A DNA stretch of 10,000 nucleotides, taken from assembly GCF_020217185.1 (NCBI RefSeq), contig NZ_JAIWNX010000033.1, positions 1-10,000 on the forward strand, read 5' to 3'. Below are positions 6,309-10,000 of this stretch, piece by piece. This stretch comes from Asticcacaulis sp. GTDB taxonomy: Bacteria > Pseudomonadota > Alphaproteobacteria > Caulobacterales > Caulobacteraceae. Position numbers and translations under genes: made by a program. Position 1 is the first letter of the stretch. Each line of letters starts with the position of its first letter. The notes beneath the pieces were generated by a model that worked only from the letters and a program-made list of their open reading frames with translations, made no database searches and was not told where the DNA came from.

Positions 6309-7457
6309 ATGCCCGTGCCCGCCCTGACCGCTGCCCTGCACCGCTCGATCAGTGAGATCGACCCCGCCGTCTGGGACGGGTTAAAGGGCGACGATAACCC
6401 CTTCAACAGCCACGCCTTTCTCGAAACGCTCGAACAAACGGGCTGCGTCGGCGAAGACAGCGGCTGGGTGCCGCATCACCTCAGCCTGAGCGATGAGGCG
6501 GGCACAGTCCGCGGCGTGATGCCGCTCTATCTCAAATATCATTCGATGGGCGAATACGTCTTCGACCATAGCTGGGCGCAGGCCTATGAGCGCGCGGGCG
6601 GGCGCTACTATCCCAAACTGCTGTCCGCGTCGCCCTTCACGCCGGTGACGGGGACGCGGCTGTTGTCGCCAGACCCTGAGGTGCGCGCGGCCTTGATCCG
6701 CACGGCGGTGCAGCTCTGCGATACCAACGGCCTGTCGTCGTTCCACGTCAACTTCCCCACACCTGACGAATGGACGCTGATGGGCGAAAGCGGCCTGCTT
6801 TTGCGGCAGGATCAGCAATTCTGGTGGAGCAATGCGGGTTATCAGAGCTTTGACGAGTTCCTCGCCGCGCTATCGGCCAATCGGCGCAAGGTCATTCGTC
6901 GCGAACGCCGCGATGTGCAGGCAGCGCTAAGCCTGAAAATCCATAGCGGCAACGACATCACCGAGGCGCATCTCGATCACCTGCACGCCTTTATTGAGGA
7001 TACCTACGACCGCAAATGGGGCTCGCCCTATCTGACGCGCGACTTCTTTTCGCTGATCACCGAGCGGATGCGCGATCAGATTGTGCTGGTGTTTGCCTAT
7101 GACGGCGATCAGCCGGTGGCCGGAGCCATCAATTACCGCGGCGGTGACACCCTTTATGGCCGTCAGTGGGGCGCGCGCGTTGATGTGCCCTTCCTGCATT
7201 TCGAGGTCTGCTATTATCAGGCCATCGACTACGCCATCGCGCACGGGCTAAGCCGCGTCGAGGCCGGCACTCAGGGCGAGCACAAGATTTCGCGCGGCTA
7301 CCTGCCCCACCCCGTCTATTCAGCCCACCATATCCGCGACCGCGCTCTGCGCGAGCCGGTGGCCCGCTATCTGACGCAGGAACGCGCGGCCGTCGCAGCG
7401 CAGATGGCCGAGTACGAGGCGGAACTGTCGCCATTCCGCAAACGCGATCAGGCATGA
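6309..7457 (+). CDS. FemAB/GNAT-like acyltransferase of the COG3146 (DUF482) family
   Basis: The protein is 382 aa and cytosolic, with no signal or membrane helix. COG3146 proteins are annotated as predicted N-acyltransferases with a FemAB/GNAT-type fold, sometimes tied to peptidoglycan or amino-acid side-branch synthesis. No precise reaction is established that I can cite. Family signatures seen are NPFNSHAFLETLEQTGCVG at 30-48 and GWVPHHLSL at 52-60. YLKYHSMGEYVFDHSWAQAY follows at 74-93, then YYPKLLSASPFTPVTGTRLL at 100-119. The second half has NRRKVIRRERRDV and the late FEVCYYQAIDYAI and EAGTQGEHKISRGYLP. ATG at 6309 is chosen because AAGGTG lies about 8 nt before it. A GTG at 6267 is in frame but overlaps the hairpin flank and has no ribosome site. 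A strong terminator follows directly. Family assignment is firm; function is inferred. Confidence 0.92.
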   Translation: MPVPALTAALHRSISEIDPAVWDGLKGDDNPFNSHAFLETLEQTGCVGEDSGWVPHHLSLSDEAGTVRGVMPLYLKYHSMGEYVFDHSWAQAYERAGGRYYPKLLSASPFTPVTGTRLLSPDPEVRAALIRTAVQLCDTNGLSSFHVNFPTPDEWTLMGESGLLLRQDQQFWWSNAGYQSFDEFLAALSANRRKVIRRERRDVQAALSLKIHSGNDITEAHLDHLHAFIEDTYDRKWGSPYLTRDFFSLITERMRDQIVLVFAYDGDQPVAGAINYRGGDTLYGRQWGARVDVPFLHFEVCYYQAIDYAIAHGLSRVEAGTQGEHKISRGYLPHPVYSAHHIRDRALREPVARYLTQERAAVAAQMAEYEAELSPFRKRDQA

Positions 7458-7493
7458 AAAAACCGCCGGTGGGGAGACCGGCGGTGCTTTTTT
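7456..7493. terminator. Bidirectional intrinsic terminator
   Basis: ACCGCCGGT (7462-7470) pairs with ACCGGCGGT (7477-7485) over a 6-nt loop. On plus it is followed by GC and six T, ending the FemAB-like gene whose stop codon abuts it. On minus the complement of A7457-7462 supplies six T, so it can also end transcription arriving from the mini-ORF unit at 7515-7756. Confidence 0.9.
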
Positions 7494-7514
7494 AGATAGG
7501 CGTGTCACCGACGA

Positions 7515-7589
7515 TCAGGCGATCGGCAGGCGGTGGGCACGGGCCCAGGCGACAACCAGTTGCGACGCAAAATTTACCAGGAATTTCAT
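7515..7589 (-). CDS. Mini-ORF 2: 24-aa hydrophobic peptide with basic C-terminus (unrecognised)
   Basis: ATG at 7587-7589 opens a 24-codon frame ending in TGA. The peptide starts MKFLVNFASQLVVAWARAHR and ends LPIA. It has a hydrophobic first two-thirds, one Trp, and a basic RAHR near the end, so a short membrane-associated helix is plausible. GAGAG lies 7 nt before the start, a moderate ribosome site. Third-position GC is 17 of 24, compatible with coding in this genome. It is the second frame of a two-frame unit on minus and is followed by the bidirectional terminator about 20 nt later. No family is recognised and no homology was checked. It could be a real microprotein or chance; length alone cannot decide. 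Confidence 0.42.
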   Translation of the reverse strand: MKFLVNFASQLVVAWARAHRLPIA

Positions 7590-7606
7590 AGGGGTACTCT
7601 CTCAGA

Positions 7607-7670
7607 GCGCATTCCGAAAAGTGTGCAGCGGTTTTGGCTTCGCCGAACTTCGTTTCGGAATCAAATGCGC
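7607..7670. repeat. Palindromic intergenic repeat of the ATTCCGAAAAGTG type
   Basis: GCGCATTCCGAAA (7607-7619) and TTTCGGAAT plus AATGCGC (7653-7661, 7664-7670) form a large imperfect palindrome. An inner GGCTTCGCC hairpin lies at 7636-7644. It resembles the short dispersed palindromes with a TTCCGAAAAGTG core that are common between genes in alphaproteobacteria. It lies exactly between the two mini-ORFs and contains a GAATC CcrM site (7658-7662). On an RNA it would fold into a long hairpin that could separate or stabilise the two halves of the transcript. Confidence 0.65.
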
Positions 7671-7681
7671 GGCAAATAAGA

Positions 7682-7756
7682 TTAGTTCGACGCCGAGCCG
7701 GGGGCAAAACCCAGGGCCAGAAGCGCATTCATAAAGCGTTCGATCAGCTTTTCCAT
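7682..7756 (-). CDS. Mini-ORF 1: 24-aa amphipathic peptide (unrecognised)
   Basis: ATG at 7754-7756 opens a 24-codon frame ending in TAA. The peptide starts MEKLIERFMNALLALGFAPG and ends SASN. The first 17 residues would form an amphipathic helix with charged residues at 2, 3, 6 and 7 and a hydrophobic face of L, I, F, M and A. The tail is small and polar. The ribosome site is good: GTGAGGA with GAGG about 8-9 nt before ATG. GC3 is 17 of 24. A promoter with a palindromic operator lies directly upstream and no other gene competes for it, which favours expression. It has the same codon count as mini-ORF 2, but the sequences are not alike. No family is recognised. Confidence 0.48.
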   Translation of the reverse strand: MEKLIERFMNALLALGFAPGSASN

Positions 7757-7783
7757 TGTCAGTCCTCACACACAAAAAAGTTA

Positions 7784-7797
7784 TGACAGCGCTGTCA
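7784..7797. promoter_or_regulatory. Perfect 14-bp palindrome TGACAGCGCTGTCA, probable repressor operator
   Basis: The site is an exact palindrome with central CG and TGACA half-sites, the form seen in many LacI/GalR-family operators. It overlaps the predicted -10 and start of the minus-strand mini-ORF promoter, where a repressor would block initiation. No regulator gene is in the window, so the binding protein is unknown. Confidence 0.6.
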
Positions 7798-7823
7798 ATA
7801 GCACTTTTTGCACCTGCGAACAA
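7795..7823 (-). promoter_or_regulatory. Predicted promoter of the mini-ORF unit
   Basis: On minus TTGTTCG (complement of 7817-7823) is followed after 14 nt by GCTATTGA (complement of 7795-7802), matching the Caulobacter housekeeping pattern TTGACGS-N10-14-GCTANAWC at most positions. The start would fall inside the palindrome, about 30 nt before mini-ORF 1. Confidence 0.45.
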
Positions 7824-7877
7824 GACCCTTGTCGTCACATTTGAAATTAAGGTCTGTAACGCTTCGTGTGAGGGGCG

Positions 7878-7908
7878 AAAAACGGGCCGTGAACACCTTA
7901 CAAGGCCC
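7878..7908 (-). terminator. Possible terminator overlapping the end of the ATP12 gene
   Basis: On minus GGGCC (complement of 7904-7908) pairs with GGCCC (complement of 7884-7888) and a TTTTT run follows (complement of 7878-7882). The stop codon lies in the loop. The stem is short and the loop long, so this is moderate evidence. Confidence 0.45.
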
Positions 7909-8641
7909 TGAACCACGCCTCCAGATGCGTCAGATCATGACGCATAGCCGCCTCACGCTTCATCGCCTCGGCGTCCTCGCCCCAGGTTTCTTTCTGGAAG
8001 GTTTCGCCGACGCGCGACGCGGCAAAGGCCTCTTCGGCGCTCAGACGGCCCTTGTACAGCGCCAGAGCCAAGGCCACCGAGCCCAGCAGCGGAATGGCGG
8101 CCATCAGACCGGCGCGCGCATAGATAGACGCTGTGCTCAGGAGCGTTTTGACGCCTTCGATCGTCTGCACCGGCTGACCGCGCGCCATGATCGAGGTCTG
8201 CGGCATAAATTCAAGCGCCAGTTCACTTTTCAGCCAGTCGATGACCGGCCCCCAGGCCGCCTGTTCGCGGGCAATCAGGGCCTGCGGATAGTCGGACGGG
8301 TAGCAGACCAGATCGGTTTCGGCAAAGCGCGCCGCTTCGGCCAGCGCGGCGTCTAGGCCGCTGTCCATGTGGTCGAGCGCCGCAAACCCCAGTCGCGTCA
8401 GGGGCATGGCGGTGAAATCAACCGTCTCTTCGACCGCTTCCCATTCACGCCCGACCAGCGCCGCCAGCGCGAAATTGGGCAGCACCAGCGTGGCGCCCTT
8501 CGGCGTTTTCACCGCACGGCCATCAAGCGTCACGCCGTAGCCCGGTCCGTCGGCCTTGATCTCGACGGTCTTCCAGAAGCGTTTCGGCTTTGAGCCGATC
8601 TGATCACTGCGCTTTGATGGCGCTTCGGCCTTGTAGGTCAT
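7898..8641 (-). CDS. ATP12-family F1-ATPase assembly chaperone
   Basis: ATP12 proteins bind the F1 alpha subunit and keep it from aggregating until it joins beta. They occur in mitochondria and alphaproteobacteria. The protein is 247 aa, normal for the family. Signatures in order are KRFWKTVEI at 20-28, YGVTLDGRAVKTPKGATLVL at 35-54, and MPLTRLGFAALDH at 79-91. TDLVCYPSDYPQALIAREQA follows at 109-128, with W130 and W136 in the usual places, and then ETWGEDAEAMKR at 218-229. The start is ATG at 8639-8641, with AGAGG about 8 nt upstream. It is the last gene of the pseudouridine synthase-HAD-ATP12 run, 43 nt after the HAD stop. That order is common in alphaproteobacteria. Nothing looks degenerate. 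Confidence 0.95.
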   Translation of the reverse strand: MTYKAEAPSKRSDQIGSKPKRFWKTVEIKADGPGYGVTLDGRAVKTPKGATLVLPNFALAALVGREWEAVEETVDFTAMPLTRLGFAALDHMDSGLDAALAEAARFAETDLVCYPSDYPQALIAREQAAWGPVIDWLKSELALEFMPQTSIMARGQPVQTIEGVKTLLSTASIYARAGLMAAIPLLGSVALALALYKGRLSAEEAFAASRVGETFQKETWGEDAEAMKREAAMRHDLTHLEAWFRAL

Positions 8642-8684
8642 GTGTAGCCTCTAAGCATCCTCGCTTGAAATCAGGGGAGATGTT

Positions 8685-9353
8685 TTACATCAACTCCGGC
8701 ACGAACCGGTCAAGAACCGCGCCCAGTTCGTTGAAATCGTGGACAATCTGCTGCGCGCCGGCAGCCTCAAGTTCATCGACCGTGTGGAAGCCCCACGACA
8801 CGCCGATGGCCTGCACCTGTGCCGAACGCGCCATGCGCATGTCGTGCGTCGCGTCGCCGATCATCACCGCCTGATGCGTACCGACACCCAGCGCCGTCAG
8901 ATTGCACTGAAGCATGTGCGGATGCGGCTTGGACGGGCCGTCATCGGCGCAGAAGGTGACGTCAAACAGCTCACCCCAGCCGTGCTTTTCGACGATGCGC
9001 GTCACGCCACGCCGCGAATTGCCCGTCGCCATGCCGATCAGCCAGTTGTCGTTTTTCAGCCGCTCCAGCGTTTCCTGCGCCCCCAGATACAGGGCCTCGC
9101 TAAAGTCCGGATCGGCATGAAAGGTCAGAAAAGCGTTCTGAAACTCGCGCGTATAGGCCGCCACGGTTTCCGGATCGAGGTCCGGGCGCATGGCCTGCAA
9201 GGCTTCAAACAGCGACATACCGACAATGGCACGCACCTCATCATAGGTGGGCGGTGTGAGGTTCAGCACCTTGGCCGCCTCGACCGCCGCGCGATGGATC
9301 GAGGCGCGGCTGTCGATCAGGGTGCCATCGACATCGAATACAGCGAGTCTCAT
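8685..9353 (-). CDS. HAD-superfamily phosphatase (phosphoglycolate phosphatase/Gph-like)
   Basis: This is a soluble hydrolase of 222 aa, cleaving a phosphate monoester through an aspartyl-phosphate. All four HAD motifs are present. Motif I is FDVDGTLIDS (nucleophile D7, acid D9), motif II is MATGN (T110), motif III is K142 in SKPHP, and motif IV is GDATHD (G166-D171). A helical cap between motifs I and II (about 15-85) makes it subfamily I, the group of Gph and pyrophosphatase PpaX. The substrate cannot be read off. The start is ATG at 9351-9353, one base after the TAA of the upstream pseudouridine synthase (TAAGATG), so translation is likely coupled. In-frame ATGs further up (9413, 9422) would add a proline-rich tail read from the other gene's frame and are not favoured. 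Confidence 0.94.
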   Translation of the reverse strand: MRLAVFDVDGTLIDSRASIHRAAVEAAKVLNLTPPTYDEVRAIVGMSLFEALQAMRPDLDPETVAAYTREFQNAFLTFHADPDFSEALYLGAQETLERLKNDNWLIGMATGNSRRGVTRIVEKHGWGELFDVTFCADDGPSKPHPHMLQCNLTALGVGTHQAVMIGDATHDMRMARSAQVQAIGVSWGFHTVDELEAAGAQQIVHDFNELGAVLDRFVPELM

Positions 9354-9354
9354 C

Positions 9355-10000
9355 TTACCGTCGGGAGGCGCGGGTGGCTTTGCGGAAGGGTTCGGGGCTG
9401 GCCTCGTGCTCATCGAAACCATAGCGGTCGAACCCGGCCTGAATGACCGGATCGAGCGGCGCTTCGACGATCAGCGTGCCGTGCGTCGGGTGCGGGATTT
9501 CGATGCGCCGGTGGTGCAACTGAAGCCCCAAACCCTCTGACAGGGCTATGGATTTTTCATCCTTGTACTTGGGATCGCCCAGGATGCAGTGCCCGATGGC
9601 CTGCATATGGGCGCGTAGCTGGTGCGTGCGGCCCGTATGGGGGCGCAGCGCCATCCACGCCAAACGGTGCGCGGCGCGGGAAATGGTCACATATTCGGTT
9701 TCCGCCGCCTCGGCACCCGGCTCCTTGGGGTCAGCGGGCATGACCATTTCGCGGTCATTGATGCCCTTCTTGACCAGAGGCACGTCGATCACGCCCTCTT
9801 TGGGGTCGGGCGTGCCGGCGACCAGCGCCCAGTAGGTCTTATAGGCCTTGCGCTTGGCAAAGGCCCCGGCCAGACGCGCCGCCGCCGAGGGCGACTTGCC
9901 CAGCAGCAGCACGCCGGAGGTGTCGCGGTCGAGACGGTGGACCAGACGCGGCCGCTCCAGCCCCTCGCCCCAGGCCGACAATAGCCGGTCGATATGGTTT
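9355..10000 (-). CDS. RluA-family rRNA pseudouridine synthase, RluC/RluD type (N-terminus beyond window)
   Basis: The enzyme isomerises specific uridines in 23S rRNA to pseudouridine. The reading frame stays open to base 10000 (NHIDRLLSAWGEG at the edge), so the start and any S4 RNA-binding domain lie outside. About 215 residues are visible. The catalytic motif HRLDRDTSGVLLLGK is intact, with the catalytic Asp codon at 9928-9930. Other family marks are RKAYKTYWALVAGTP, LRPHTGRTHQLRAHMQAIGH and ILGDPKY. The C-terminal extension (FDEHEASPEPFRKATRASRR) is basic and not conserved. It is the upstream gene of an operon with the HAD phosphatase and ATP12. RluC versus RluD cannot be decided from this part, though a neighbouring HAD gene is usual for RluC in proteobacteria. 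Confidence 0.94.
   Translation of the reverse strand, partial: NHIDRLLSAWGEGLERPRLVHRLDRDTSGVLLLGKSPSAAARLAGAFAKRKAYKTYWALVAGTPDPKEGVIDVPLVKKGINDREMVMPADPKEPGAEAAETEYVTISRAAHRLAWMALRPHTGRTHQLRAHMQAIGHCILGDPKYKDEKSIALSEGLGLQLHHRRIEIPHPTHGTLIVEAPLDPVIQAGFDRYGFDEHEASPEPFRKATRASRR

Noticed and set aside
7602..7916. Longer minus frames across the mini-ORF region (104 and 78 codons)
   Set aside because: They read through the palindromic repeat and the predicted promoter, show no protein-like composition and lack ribosome sites. The two 24-codon frames have better starts.

Overview
The window reads as chromosomal DNA of a stalked or dimorphic alphaproteobacterium of the Caulobacterales. An Asticcacaulis- or Caulobacter-like genus fits, but the species cannot be named from sequence alone. 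The main reasons are an adjacent divK-pleD pair with near-textbook protein features, a mitochondrial-type ATP12 chaperone (an alphaproteobacterial trait), a COG3146 FemAB-like acyltransferase, -10 elements of the GCTA type, a TTAA-N7-TTAA box matching the CtrA consensus, and GANTC (CcrM) sites in several upstream regions. It looks like ordinary core chromosome: no transposase, phage gene or CRISPR array was seen.

Layout. Bases 1-799 (minus) are the N-terminal part of a TolC-family outer-membrane factor that runs off the left edge. A Pcm-family methyltransferase (minus) follows, with its own terminator and promoter. tRNA-Cys (plus) faces a chemotaxis receptor (minus) across 20 nt. Upstream of the receptor, 3399-3620 holds a CtrA-like box, a CcrM site and a plus-strand intrinsic terminator with no protein gene in front of it, so a small RNA is possible there. 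tRNA-Asn (minus) with promoter and terminator comes next, then the divK-pleD operon (minus). A RidA-family gene and a FemAB/GNAT-like gene follow on plus, separated by a large hairpin built from 9-bp repeats. Bases 7456-7830 form a small intergenic unit: two 24-codon ORFs on minus, a palindromic repeat between them, a perfect 14-bp palindrome over the predicted promoter, and a bidirectional terminator at the end. The right end is a minus-strand operon: an RluA-type pseudouridine synthase (cut by the right edge), a HAD phosphatase and the ATP12 chaperone.

How the parts relate. DivK and PleD are the cell-fate receiver and the diguanylate cyclase that drive polar development in this order. The receptor behind a CtrA-like box would link chemotaxis to the same cycle. 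The rest is housekeeping: secretion or efflux, protein methylation, tRNAs, enamine detoxification, rRNA modification and F1-ATPase assembly. The least explained part is the twin mini-ORF unit.
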